From Candidatus Woesearchaeota archaeon (GTDB lineage: Archaea; Nanobdellota; Nanobdellia; Woesearchaeales; JACPJR01), in assembly GCA_016187565.1 (NCBI GenBank), contig JACPJR010000035.1:17698-81697 (forward strand): a stretch of DNA of 64,000 bases. Reading direction: 5' to 3'. Positions 44,726 to 53,817 of this stretch are shown here, one piece after another. Both the position numbers and the translations under genes were made by a program. Under the pieces are notes generated by a model. The model was not told the origin of the DNA and ran no database searches. It saw only the letters and a list, made by a program, of their open reading frames with translations. Position 1 is the stretch's first letter. Each line of letters starts with the position of its first letter.

Positions 44726-45933
44726 TTCCTGCATCCCTCACGATCATATTCTTGTGAAAGAGCATCAGCGTCTTCATAGAGCTTGTCAGCTTCATCAGCG
44801 TATTCCATTTTTTTGGTAGGATCTGTTGCTTTATCTCTGTTATTTTCAGCGTTTTCGGCTGCTTTGATTTTTTCATCAATCTGCTTCTCCAAAGCTTTGC
44901 AGTTTGGTTTCTGAGAAGGATCAGTTGTTGTGCTTTGTTTACAGGTACATTGGATGACATATCTTCGGTTTGGTTTCAGAGTTTCCTCAGGGGCAGTATC
45001 AGGATCTGCTCGATCATCGGCACTAGGAGAACTAAATGCCCAGGTAGACCCTTCTCCAGAGGCACTGATTGACCCATATCCTGGACCCCATTCTTCGAGA
45101 ATGGCTTGCTTAACCGCCTCTGCACGATCAGATGAAAGTTGTGTATTATACGACTCATCACCCTCCATGCTTGCATAGCCATAAATACGGATGGTTCCTG
45201 ACTGACAATTGATACCATCTGCACTCACCTGTGTTGCAGGATTTTCCTCACCCTCAATGATATCACCAAGAGAGGCTTTGTTTACTGCGAAAATACCTTC
45301 GATTTTACAATCCCCTCTACCTTTCCCTCCAGTTCCTGGAAGATGAACATCAGGTAATCCTGGACGTGGAAGATCAACACGGCCAAAGGACGTGTCAAAG
45401 AGACCACCAAATCCTCCACCAGTGCCATCAGACAAGAGATAGCCTGCTAACAAAAACATCAAAAAGGTTAATAGCAAGGCCAACAAGAAGGCTCTCCATT
45501 TGCTCATGCCTGCCTTAACCAAGACATTCCAGATGAGCCAGACAATAATCATAAACAAGAATGCCTTAGCAAAGGGAAAGAGTAATGCTACGGAAACATT
45601 AGTGTACAGCACAAGGGGAATAGCCATGGCTAATCCCAAAGAAACAGCAACACCAACAACAGCACCGTGCGGAGTTTTATCACCTGCCCATTTATGCAGC
45701 CCCATGTAACAGGCTGCGGTAAACATAATAAAGAAAATAGCAAAATCAATGATCTTAGCATAGCTCTGGTATTGATTGTTGCTAAAGAAACTATTCAAAT
45801 CATAAAGTATATTTTCAAGAGAATTGGCAAGGCCAGCAGACACGTCTACAGCAAGAAGGCTCATAAACACAAGGACTGCTCCTACCATGAAAACCGTTTT
45901 CAGGGTTATCATCCCGCTCTTTTCCAGCTGCAT
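44722..45933 (-). CDS. multi-TM protein with OmpA-like domain
   Basis: 403 aa. A cleavable or anchor helix (LKTVFMVGAVLVFMSLLAVD) and four more membrane spans (IIDFAIFFIMFTAACYMGL; AVVGVAVSLGLAMAIPLVL; FPFAKAFLFMIIVWLIWNV; WRAFLLALLLTFLMFLLAGY) precede an OmpA/MotB-like peptidoglycan-type domain, ~200-330: CQSGTIRIYGYASMEGDESY, NTQLSSDRAEAVKQAI and KPNRRYVIQC (typically GHTD...NxxLSxxRAxxV). Archaea lack murein, so a different polymer or protein is the likely ligand. The C-terminus is a charged coiled coil. Starts 1 nt after the upstream regulator gene. Confidence 0.85.
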   Translation of the reverse strand: MQLEKSGMITLKTVFMVGAVLVFMSLLAVDVSAGLANSLENILYDLNSFFSNNQYQSYAKIIDFAIFFIMFTAACYMGLHKWAGDKTPHGAVVGVAVSLGLAMAIPLVLYTNVSVALLFPFAKAFLFMIIVWLIWNVLVKAGMSKWRAFLLALLLTFLMFLLAGYLLSDGTGGGFGGLFDTSFGRVDLPRPGLPDVHLPGTGGKGRGDCKIEGIFAVNKASLGDIIEGEENPATQVSADGINCQSGTIRIYGYASMEGDESYNTQLSSDRAEAVKQAILEEWGPGYGSISASGEGSTWAFSSPSADDRADPDTAPEETLKPNRRYVIQCTCKQSTTTDPSQKPNCKALEKQIDEKIKAAENAENNRDKATDPTKKMEYADEADKLYEDADALSQEYDREGCRK

Positions 45934-45934
45934 C

Positions 45935-46477
45935 TTAAAAATACCCCTTGATTTTCTTCACTTCCTGAATAATTATCTCTTCACCATGAAGGATTGCTGC
46001 ATCCCGCAATAAGGTAAGTGTTTCTTTATCCCGTTTGAGAAGGTTTTGATAAAATTCTTCAACAGTTGAACAGACAAGATTTTCCGGTGCAAATTCTCCA
46101 AACACAGGGCTAGGGATTGGAGGATCAAGAAATAATGCTACCCTTTTCTGATCCGTAACAAGCAATGCAGCACAATGAGGAAATTCCAACATCTTTTGGT
46201 ACTTTTTCTCATCAAGCTCATGCTGCGCAAGAATAAAGGCCAGTAAGTTTCGTACAACCTTTGAGCCAAGATTTAACGTGTAAAAGATTCCCGTACCAAT
46301 CTTTTCCGGTACAACAACATGGTCTGCCTCAAGCTGCTTCAGTATCTTATGAGCCCCACCCGGACTCATCTGCAAGAGCTTGGCAACATGCCTCATCGTG
46401 TAATGCTCATAGGGATTCCTAAACAAAAGGTCAAGAACACGTGCATCGTTCGGCGAAATCGATATAAATCTGTTCAC
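45935..46477 (-). CDS. winged-helix regulator with degenerate nucleotidyltransferase-like domain
   Basis: 180 aa from GTG 46477. Residues 1-75: winged helix (SPNDARVLDLLFRNPYEHY; RHVAKLLQMSPGGAHKILKQ; LEADHVVVPEKIGTGIFY). The C-terminal half (AALLVTDQKRVALFLDPPIP) resembles the sensor/MNT-like half of archaeal wHTH-MNT proteins but lacks the GSxxx...DxD residues. Two TTTATACAA repeats lie directly upstream. First gene of the surface-protein unit and probably its regulator. Confidence 0.75.
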   Translation of the reverse strand: MNRFISISPNDARVLDLLFRNPYEHYTMRHVAKLLQMSPGGAHKILKQLEADHVVVPEKIGTGIFYTLNLGSKVVRNLLAFILAQHELDEKKYQKMLEFPHCAALLVTDQKRVALFLDPPIPSPVFGEFAPENLVCSTVEEFYQNLLKRDKETLTLLRDAAILHGEEIIIQEVKKIKGYF

Positions 46478-46481
46478 TTTT

Positions 46482-46518
46482 TTTATACAAAAGACTTTTT
46501 TATTTATACAACTGACTT
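46482..46518 (-). promoter_or_regulatory. direct repeat operator/promoter upstream of regulator gene
   Basis: TTTATACAAAAGACTT (46482-46497) and TTTATACAACTGACTT (46503-46518) share 14 of 16 positions and are spaced by 21 bp, two helical turns. On the coding strand each gives a GTATAAA TATA-like box; the distal one is centred ~29 nt before the GTG start. The layout suits binding by the regulator itself. Confidence 0.45.
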
Positions 46519-46980
46519 CTTATTTTACCTATTAGATTGAATTATTACTACTGAAGCTTCTTTTTAGTATACTAAACTACACTTTTTGTTTATTAGTGCC
46601 CATTTTACTATATGAAATACTATTTTTGGTGAACTTTAGAAAGAAACTAATATATAAAGCTTCCGATTAAGATAACAGCTGATCAAAATTAAAATACATA
46701 TGATATTATTAAGTAGTCATTAATATTAAATTATAGGATATATGTCTTATATTTTAAATCAAAGGTTTACTTTTTGTATCGATAATTACAGTAGCATGTA
46801 ATTGAATAGAAAGCCTTAAATTAATGTTTCTTACATGTAAGCAAGACGAATGATTTATAAAATGTAGTTACAGGGTAAGGAGGTAAAAAGAGTTAGCGTG
46901 AAAGGCATGCGCGTTCATAAGGAGATGTTCTGTGCCGCTAAAATCAAATATATCACTTAAGAGTGGTTAAACTAGAAAGA
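46519..46980. other. AT-rich intergenic stretch, no convincing gene
   Basis: About 460 very AT-rich nucleotides. A TATA-like ATTTATAAAA near 46853 and an AAGGAGGT at 46878-46885 stand before a 20-codon frame (GTG 46899, MKGMRVHKEMFC...), which is too short to support. Otherwise no feature seen. Confidence 0.4.
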
Positions 46981-47006
46981 TTTAAATAGTATTTCTGTTA
47001 CTATTA

Positions 47007-47585
47007 ATGTCTATGGCTCATAGAGATCGTTCAAGTCTTCAAGAAATACTTTCACTATGCCCCTATCGAGGTAGTTTTAAGCCTCCGCAATCACTTGCTC
47101 GGGAAGATCCTTTTTTCTCAGGAAAGGATTTTTATAAGTTTGATGCAACAGTTCCGTTTAGTATTGGCACCAGAGCTGATGATTTGTGGGAAGAGGAATG
47201 GATAAAGAACAGCAAAGAAAATGTTATTCTGGTAGAAGGGAACAATTATGATACACGACCGTTTGCTGCTCGTTTGGTGAGACATGTTAACCCTACCTAT
47301 GGCATTGAAAAAGTACTCTCCATTGCTGCAGTTCCTGGGGCCTATGCGCAGAATCCAGATTTTTCAGTCGACAGCCGAAAAGGGGTTGGCACTGCTCATT
47401 TTGCTCTGGATTTTTTGGTACTAACAGAAGATTTTGCAGCGGTGATGGATACGCTCCGAGAAGATCCCATGACATTGGTTAGTCCACTTCGGGCCATGCA
47501 AGTCACCGCACAGAGAAAAAATGTCGATCTTTACAAACACTTCTTCCTCAATGGAGAAACATCGTACAGTATTCGTGTGAAGTGA
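47007..47585 (+). CDS. hypothetical protein, 192 aa
   Basis: TATA box TTTAAATA with a GAAAGA BRE lies at 46975-46988, about 23-28 nt before the ATGs at 47007 and 47013, so the message is likely leaderless. The protein is soluble, with mixed helices and strands (KFDATVPFSIGTRADDLWEE; NVILVEGNNYDTRPFAARLV; FALDFLVLTEDFAAVMDTL). No signal peptide or membrane span and no motif I can place. Stands alone on the plus strand, 66 nt ahead of the asparaginase gene. Function unknown. Confidence 0.75.
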   Translation: MSMAHRDRSSLQEILSLCPYRGSFKPPQSLAREDPFFSGKDFYKFDATVPFSIGTRADDLWEEEWIKNSKENVILVEGNNYDTRPFAARLVRHVNPTYGIEKVLSIAAVPGAYAQNPDFSVDSRKGVGTAHFALDFLVLTEDFAAVMDTLREDPMTLVSPLRAMQVTAQRKNVDLYKHFFLNGETSYSIRVK

Positions 47586-47650
47586 GTCATATTCGTGAAT
47601 CCTTACCCAAAATGGATATATTTATATAATTTTAACTTTTCAACGAAATT

Positions 47651-48748
47651 ATGTCCTCATACACCAAAAAAAGGATATTAGTGATATTAACCGGAGGAAC
47701 AATTGCCGGGAATGTTGCTAAGAGTAAGGTCTCACAAAACCAAAAATCTGACCCAAACAGTTTTATTTCTATACTCGATAATTCAGTTGCTATTGTTAAA
47801 CAAAATTGGAACATTGAAATTCATCCTACGGTTGAGGAACTTTTTGATACTGATAGCTCAAATCTGCAGCCTGAAAATTGGACGTTTCTTATAGAAGAGA
47901 TACAGAAAAAATATGATGCTTATGATTCCTTTATCATACTCCATGGCACCAACACTATGGGATATACCGCGTCTGCATTATCCTTTGCTTTAGAGAACAT
48001 TAACAAACCGGTTATCCTTACCGGAGCACAGGTTCCTTTAGGGTATCTGGGCACGGATGCAGTAACTAACCTTGTTAATTCTTTGCGGTTAGCCGTATGG
48101 GGTTATCATGAGGTTAAGGGGGTCATGGTACTCTTTGGAAGTAGAATCATTACTGGAACACGAGTTAAAAAGGGAACTGATTTCGATTATGATCCCTTCA
48201 AGTCTTTTCAGACAGGTGCTCTAGGACAGATTGGGCGTTTTATGAAAATCGATGAGGCTGCATTAAAAAAACATGTTGCTTATCTGTCAAAATCAAAACC
48301 ATTAGCCATTCAATCAAGGGTACTAAGCGTTAGGAAGGATTTTGATACCAAAAGCATTGTATCGCTTACCGAATTCCCTGGTATGTCTGTAGATATTTTT
48401 CAATCATTAGCTGAAAATAATGGGGTCAAGGCCTTTATTTTGAGGGCTTTTGGTGCAGGAGATCCAAGTTCTCATTTATTTCCTGTGTTTAAATATTTAA
48501 AGAAAAAGAAAATTCCTATTATTGTAACTACCCAAGCACCAGGAGGAGTCTCGAATTTCCAAGTCAATGAAAACGGGCAGTATTTGAAAGAAAATGATCT
48601 TGCTATCCCTGCGTTTGATATGAGTATTGAAGCAATGACAACAAAACTGGCATGGTTGCTTGCTCAAAAAATGAATTACGAACAAATCAAGCTGAAAATG
48701 GTAGAAGATTTACATGGTGAAATCACGATTGCAACTGAATTAATATAG
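47651..48748 (+). CDS. L-asparaginase (type I-like)
   Basis: 365 aa. Threonine-nucleophile asparaginase: ILVILTGGTIAGN (first catalytic Thr), SFIILHGTNTMGYTASALSF (second Thr-Asp/Lys triad region, HGTDTM usually; here HGTNTM, so Asp is Asn), PVILTGAQVPLGYLGTDAVTN, VMVLFGSRIITGTRVKKGTD and the C-terminal IIVTTQAPGGVSNF. Hydrolyses asparagine (or glutamine) to aspartate and ammonia. The Asp to Asn change in the second motif is unusual. The start has a TATA-like TTTATATAA 20 nt upstream. A tiny AbrB-like gene follows 15 nt later. Confidence 0.9.
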   Translation: MSSYTKKRILVILTGGTIAGNVAKSKVSQNQKSDPNSFISILDNSVAIVKQNWNIEIHPTVEELFDTDSSNLQPENWTFLIEEIQKKYDAYDSFIILHGTNTMGYTASALSFALENINKPVILTGAQVPLGYLGTDAVTNLVNSLRLAVWGYHEVKGVMVLFGSRIITGTRVKKGTDFDYDPFKSFQTGALGQIGRFMKIDEAALKKHVAYLSKSKPLAIQSRVLSVRKDFDTKSIVSLTEFPGMSVDIFQSLAENNGVKAFILRAFGAGDPSSHLFPVFKYLKKKKIPIIVTTQAPGGVSNFQVNENGQYLKENDLAIPAFDMSIEAMTTKLAWLLAQKMNYEQIKLKMVEDLHGEITIATELI

Positions 48749-48763
48749 ATTCATTTTCTTGGT

Positions 48764-48877
48764 ATGAGTTTAGGGTTGAGAATACCTAAAGAATTAGTGG
48801 AGAAATATAACCTAAAGAATGAAGAAGAGGTTACGATAATTCCGGAAGAGAAGAGTATACGTATTGTCCCAAGGTAA
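48764..48877 (+). CDS. AbrB/SpoVT-like small protein, 37 aa
   Basis: Starts MSLGLRIPKELVEKYNLKNE and continues EEVTIIPEEKSIRIVPR. The pattern (I-P-K-x-L-x-x-K-Y-x-L-x-x-x-E-E-V-x-I-x-x-x-x-x-x-I-x-I) is a minimal AbrB-type swapped-hairpin DNA-binding domain, common as antitoxins. It lies 15 nt after the asparaginase gene on the same strand. No toxin partner is visible. Too short for automatic calling, but the fold pattern is clear. Confidence 0.6.
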   Translation: MSLGLRIPKELVEKYNLKNEEEVTIIPEEKSIRIVPR

Positions 48878-48925
48878 AGTTATAAGAGAAGGAATAAATA
48901 AAAAACAAAAATAAAACAAAATTGC

Positions 48926-51121
48926 TTAGTCATACATTACTGGATATTCCTCACGCTCATAAGGAAGTTCAAGAGTTCCTAGGTTACTATAATTGTCTAA
49001 GCTGGTCATGACAACCTTACTTGAGGAGATCGTGTAGAGCACATTATCCAGATACAATGATCTCCTGACGGTGTCACTGGAACCGTAATAGTACCAGTAC
49101 GAAGATTGCTGTGTTCCGTGAGGTACTTTTGCCTTAACTTCTATTCCTTCCTCATCAACATGGAAGACGTATGAACCCTGCCAGAGTTTTTGTCGCCAGC
49201 CAAAGCGTGAGTTTTCACTTCGCTCAGTAACCTCGGTAATAGGCAGCACTAAAAGGTTTTTCTCTTTGGAAAAGAGGAATGCCTTGTGGTCGTGCAGTGC
49301 CTCAGAGTCTGTTCCTGAATCTCCAATTTCTTCGCTGTCGATCTGCTCTGGATGCGTAACGTCAGAGACATCAAAAAGAGCAACCTTGACTCCTTTGACA
49401 GAAACGCCTCCCCATTCATTTCCCTCGGTTTCTTTCCCAATGCCAATCACATGGTTCTCATCATACGGATGGAGGTAATCTGAATACCCAGGGATTTTTA
49501 ATTCGCCAAGCACTTTTGGCTTTGTCGGACTACTCAAATCAATGACAAACAAGGGATCAATACGTTTGAAGGTTACGAGATACAATCGAGATCCAATAAA
49601 GCGGGCTGCATAGATCCGTTCGTCAGGAGCAAGCTCCTCAAGTTCTCCAACAACATCCAAGTTTTCATCCAATACATAGACATTGTTCTCCATGGTTGAT
49701 CCTCTATTCGTATAGGCATAGGTTGTGGTAGCAACTCTCAGATAACCACCAGATTCATCTAAGGAAAATTGATTCAACAATGAACCTTTGATTTCGCCCT
49801 GACCCTTATAGGTTATAATTCCATCATCAATGCCAATCTTATGCACAATGGTTTTTCTTCGTTCCTGCTCTTGGGTAATTTCATACTCAGTAATGGCATC
49901 CTCAATCTTGGTCAGGAGCTCTTCCTTTTCCTGTTCAGTCATGTTCTGGTACATTGCATCAAGAACGTTGCTAATCTCGTCCCAGCTAGCGGTACTTGTT
50001 TCATTGGTTTCTGGCTCAGCATCGCGAATAGTGGTTATCTGTTGTTGAACATCCTCAGGAAAGAGAGGAACCACAACCTCATAAAATCGCTTTTGCTGTT
50101 CTGTTTCAGCATAGGCATAGGGAAGAGTTTTTTCATACGCGAGATAGATATTGTCTTGTGAAACATACAACGTTGAAGAGTAGCCTAAGAGGAAACTCTG
50201 TGCATCTAAGCTTTCTTCCTTATCCATAGTAAAGGATGCAATAGTGTGGAGGGTATATTCCTGTTCAGGATTCTCAAAATAATAGACCAATGGTCGTTTC
50301 ATGGCAGCTGCTCCACGATAGACAACAGGCATAGCTACCATTTCAGGACTGTAGAGATATTCGCGTACAATAAAATAGACTTGGTCTCCAATCATCCGAC
50401 CATCATAAAAATTTCCTTTGATACTGTAATCCTCAACCAGTTCTGGAGCTGAACGATTGCTGATATCATAAACCAAGGCATGCGTCTTGACAATCCATTG
50501 GGGTGAGGGGAAATAATCATATTGAGCAATCCTATAGATCTCTTCATCGTCTTCGGTAAAGAGCACTAACCTGTCCTTGTTAACAAACAGTGCACGAGGC
50601 TGGCTGTCGAAAAGCGTGGTTGAAAGCATCTCTGCTTCTTCTGCAGGGTAGAGATCTGCAATCAGTAATCGCTGGCCTGAAACCATGTAAAGGTATTGAT
50701 CATCATTTTTCACAAAATCTGCCTCATCTACACCCAACACTTGCACATTGGTTTGTGAATAATCAGTTGCACCATTATCACCTGGGGAAGGTGCAGCTTG
50801 CTCTGCATCCATAGCCATATCTGCAGTTGCTACTCCTGCCATTTCTTTTACATAACTACCAAAACCTCTGCCAGAAGAATAGGCATAATTTCGTGACGTC
50901 GTAAGATATGACCGCAATTCTTCAGTTGTCGTAAAGGTATTTAGCCCACTGAGTGTTGCATTACTTCCATCATCAAATCTGATGACTGATCCGTTTGGAG
51001 GAGTGGTAGGGCTCGGATCACGATTAACAACACAGCCTGCTGTTCCAAGCAGCAGAACAGCAAGAAGCACCAAAAACATACTTGAAAAAAATGTACCTTT
51101 TGAACCTGATGTGGTTTTCAT
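48926..51121 (-). CDS. beta-propeller domain lipoprotein
   Basis: 731 aa. Lipobox-containing signal (SSMFLVLLAVLLLGTAGC). The body matches the secreted beta-propeller family PF09826 as I recall it: TNVQVLGVDEADFVKNDDQY, LYMVSGQRLLIADLYPAEEA, blades with repeated YxxRFIGSRLYLVTFKRIDP, LFVIDLSSPTKPKVLGELKI, GYSDYLHPYDENHVIGIGKE, and HDHKAFLFSKEKNLLVLPI. A Glu-rich helical insert (~335-430) interrupts the propeller. Probably binds surface ligands or calcium. An ArsR-type membrane HTH gene follows upstream on the same strand (51186-51842), a pairing seen elsewhere in archaea. Confidence 0.9.
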   Translation of the reverse strand: MKTTSGSKGTFFSSMFLVLLAVLLLGTAGCVVNRDPSPTTPPNGSVIRFDDGSNATLSGLNTFTTTEELRSYLTTSRNYAYSSGRGFGSYVKEMAGVATADMAMDAEQAAPSPGDNGATDYSQTNVQVLGVDEADFVKNDDQYLYMVSGQRLLIADLYPAEEAEMLSTTLFDSQPRALFVNKDRLVLFTEDDEEIYRIAQYDYFPSPQWIVKTHALVYDISNRSAPELVEDYSIKGNFYDGRMIGDQVYFIVREYLYSPEMVAMPVVYRGAAAMKRPLVYYFENPEQEYTLHTIASFTMDKEESLDAQSFLLGYSSTLYVSQDNIYLAYEKTLPYAYAETEQQKRFYEVVVPLFPEDVQQQITTIRDAEPETNETSTASWDEISNVLDAMYQNMTEQEKEELLTKIEDAITEYEITQEQERRKTIVHKIGIDDGIITYKGQGEIKGSLLNQFSLDESGGYLRVATTTYAYTNRGSTMENNVYVLDENLDVVGELEELAPDERIYAARFIGSRLYLVTFKRIDPLFVIDLSSPTKPKVLGELKIPGYSDYLHPYDENHVIGIGKETEGNEWGGVSVKGVKVALFDVSDVTHPEQIDSEEIGDSGTDSEALHDHKAFLFSKEKNLLVLPITEVTERSENSRFGWRQKLWQGSYVFHVDEEGIEVKAKVPHGTQQSSYWYYYGSSDTVRRSLYLDNVLYTISSSKVVMTSLDNYSNLGTLELPYEREEYPVMYD

Positions 51122-51185
51122 AGTTTCACCTTTATATATTTCGTTATAATTGTTAAATCTTCAGCTAAAAATCTTATGTTCTCCT

Positions 51186-51842
51186 TTACTCTTTCGTCTC
51201 CCTATTTCGGTACCAACTCCAAAGTACGTACACCAAAAGGGCGACAAGAGCGCCAACAATGAACCAAAACACTGGTGAAGAGCTCAATGTTGAAAAAAAA
51301 GACTCCGTAACTGGTTCCCTAATAGCATCATCAACAGCCATCAATGCTTCATCAGAAGCTGGGGCCATTTCAAGATCCATAGATGCTTTTGCCATCTGTT
51401 GCACAGCACCATCCATAGCATTTGGTGTGCTTAATGCTGACCTTTGCTGGATTTGCAAAAACAACTGCGCAATGCCTCCAATAGCCAAGGTAATCAGTCC
51501 AGCAGGAAGGATGCTTCTGAGTTTACTCTTGAGGCCCTTTGTTTTTTGTGGGGTAATAATAATATACTTATTGGCTAACTGGTAATGCAAGACTTCCTTT
51601 CCTTTTTCACTGTAGTGAAATTCTTCTGCCTTGGCGAGATCTGCTTTAAGGAGCAACTGCAGATTGTAATGAACCGTCGAGATAGGGACTTGGAGTGCTG
51701 CTGCCAATGCTGATTCAGTAGCATTTTCATGGACGGCAAGATAATCAAGGATTTTTCTACAGGAATCATTGCTAACAACCGTTGCTACTTTCTTGGCCTG
51801 TTCATCCTCTAACGAGAGGAGAAGGAAATTTTTGCTTGCCAT
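51186..51842 (-). CDS. ArsR-type winged-helix protein with C-terminal membrane spans
   Basis: 218 aa. N-terminal winged helix (ATVVSNDSCRKILDYLAVHE; ESALAAALQVPISTVHYNLQ; LLLKADLAKAEEFHYSEKGK), then two membrane helices (AGLITLAIGGIAQLFLQI; SPVFWFIVGALVALLVYVLW) separated by an ~60-residue extracytoplasmic Met/Ala-rich loop. TTTATAAA at 51863-51870 is centred 25 nt before the ATG, leaderless. Likely a one-component sensor controlling the beta-propeller lipoprotein gene next to it. Confidence 0.85.
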   Translation of the reverse strand: MASKNFLLLSLEDEQAKKVATVVSNDSCRKILDYLAVHENATESALAAALQVPISTVHYNLQLLLKADLAKAEEFHYSEKGKEVLHYQLANKYIIITPQKTKGLKSKLRSILPAGLITLAIGGIAQLFLQIQQRSALSTPNAMDGAVQQMAKASMDLEMAPASDEALMAVDDAIREPVTESFFSTLSSSPVFWFIVGALVALLVYVLWSWYRNRETKE

Positions 51843-51944
51843 ATCGTAAGGATGGATACGCTTTTATAAATACCTTTGGAAGACTTTGAAAGAGATTGAA
51901 ATCATTGAAAGGGTAAACAACGTAAAGATGGATAAAACAGGTTA

Positions 51945-53792
51945 CTAGGCTGCATATTTCATCTTGGTATCAGGCGTATGAGGTCGTGAAGTAACAGTTC
52001 CACCGGACATAACTCTTCCACTAAGATGAGCCTCTCGAACACGAGAGTGTAATAACCGCTCTGGACCAGCACTTTCTTCCCGAATTCGATGTGCAAGCTC
52101 TCCGACAACAGTACGCATCTCACGATTGTAATCATCGATCACTTTCCTGAGTAAGGGTAATAATTCCTGAAGCTCTTGATCCTGTGCCTGCCATTGCGGC
52201 TCCATTGCTTCTTCCTGCACGACGAATTTCTGGCGCACACCCTGAAGCCATTCACTTACCTGTTTCATTTTTTCATACGGTAAGGGTGCAGTGGGATGGT
52301 CACGAGCTCGTTCAAACTGCGCAAGAAGCCATTGTGTTAATCGAATGCGATCAGGTAATATTGCCGTACCTGTTTTTTCATAGGTAGCATACTCTGCTGC
52401 AAGTGGTGTACTCTGCTTATCCAAGTGCTCTAAGCGTTCAGCAATAGTCGCTAGTTGCTCAAAAAAAGGCTCAAGCCGCCGATCATGATAGGTACCCATA
52501 AGTTCTTTTTTTCGTTCTTCCCAGTATTCTTTTCTCCGAGTAAAGAGAGAGAGAAGCATATCAGCAATCTTAAAATCTGCACGCTCTAAGTACGCTATAC
52601 GCTGATCAATAACCCCTTTAAGCTTTTGCTTAAACACCTGTTCTTCTCCAACAAGCTCAGTCTCACGCTGCGTGATTCCAGCATCGAGTTGATCAACTGC
52701 CTTAACCACCAATTCTCTTACATAATCATTTCTACGTGCATCATTGAGGTCAGTTAATATTGCCACTCGCTCATGAAAGAATGTCCGCCAGACTGTAGGT
52801 TGATCCCCATATTCACGCTCATTACGATTGGCCTGTTCCATAAGAACTGCTAGATCTTGATCACTATACGTTACTTTAACGCGAGCGATGTGCATGCCTA
52901 CTTCTTTTCTGAATGCTCTAAAACTCCCCCAGTCCTTTTCGACGTCCTCGTCTGCCAATCGACATGCTTCTTCCAGTTTTTTTAGGTAGGTAACCAAGTC
53001 AGGAAGCATACGTACCTGTCGCACTTTTCCTGGCCTGCCTAATGATTCCTGTAAGGCATTATCATGATAGACCTCTCGCAAATCTCTGAAGAGTTCTCCA
53101 ATAAACTTGACAAGTATTGCCAATAGTTGGTGATCTTTGGGAAGCTTCTCCAGCTGTGCTCTCTTCTCTGCAAGATATATTCGTTCTGGTTTTTCAGGCT
53201 GTGTCCCCCACAATGCCAGAAGTTTTCGTTCAATCTTGGTGAGATCATTGAGAAGATCACGGAGATGTTTATCATTCGAACCAATGCTTAAACGTTCTTT
53301 TTCTTTCCGGATAACCTCGTCGAGATAGCTACGCAGATGCTGAGGATCTGCCAACATGAACGCATTCTCCTCTTCTCTCAACCAGACAATCTCAGCCTGG
53401 CCATCCTTGCCAACAACTGTCTGAAGCTTCTCGAGCAGGATAGCTGTTCCTGGATCATGGGCATCTCTTCTATTCGCAATAAGCTTGTCAAGATGCTCAA
53501 GCATACCTTGGGCTGCACGATGCTTTACCTTGTCATCGCTTCGCGTACTTCGAAGTTTTGCTCGCGTTGATCGTAAGTCAGCAAGACTTTGCTGAAGCCA
53601 TTGAATGTGGACATCTGCCATCTCTTCTGCCTTCTGAGAACGTTCAATAATATTTTCCTGAACAAAACGAAAAATCTCAAGATAGGTAGCGAGCAGTTTT
53701 TGAACTTCAGCCGTAAGGGCATGGTGATCTTTAGGAGTGTATCTCGGTTGACCAATGCTTCCGATGTAAGGAAACTTCAATATCTCTGCCAT
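51945..53792 (-). CDS. long coiled-coil protein, 615 aa
   Basis: No signal peptide or membrane span. Long charged helices throughout (ENIIERSQKAEEMADVHIQW; GMLEHLDKLIANRRDAHDPG; RNDYVRELVVKAVDQLDAGI; LFTRRKEYWEERKKELMGTY), so a rod or scaffold is likely. No enzymatic motif. It is the last gene of a same-strand unit with a 181-aa protein, a multi-TM protein and an AAA ATPase (53818-57056), spaced 25-50 nt, which suggests a complex at the membrane. Family not recognised. Confidence 0.8.
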   Translation of the reverse strand: MAEILKFPYIGSIGQPRYTPKDHHALTAEVQKLLATYLEIFRFVQENIIERSQKAEEMADVHIQWLQQSLADLRSTRAKLRSTRSDDKVKHRAAQGMLEHLDKLIANRRDAHDPGTAILLEKLQTVVGKDGQAEIVWLREEENAFMLADPQHLRSYLDEVIRKEKERLSIGSNDKHLRDLLNDLTKIERKLLALWGTQPEKPERIYLAEKRAQLEKLPKDHQLLAILVKFIGELFRDLREVYHDNALQESLGRPGKVRQVRMLPDLVTYLKKLEEACRLADEDVEKDWGSFRAFRKEVGMHIARVKVTYSDQDLAVLMEQANRNEREYGDQPTVWRTFFHERVAILTDLNDARRNDYVRELVVKAVDQLDAGITQRETELVGEEQVFKQKLKGVIDQRIAYLERADFKIADMLLSLFTRRKEYWEERKKELMGTYHDRRLEPFFEQLATIAERLEHLDKQSTPLAAEYATYEKTGTAILPDRIRLTQWLLAQFERARDHPTAPLPYEKMKQVSEWLQGVRQKFVVQEEAMEPQWQAQDQELQELLPLLRKVIDDYNREMRTVVGELAHRIREESAGPERLLHSRVREAHLSGRVMSGGTVTSRPHTPDTKMKYAA

Positions 53793-53817
53793 AGTTCACC
53801 TTGAGATGAGGAATAAT

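Noticed and set aside
46899..46961. A 20-codon frame after an AAGGAGGT site
   Set aside because: Too short and spaced 13 nt from the ribosome binding site; no family resemblance.
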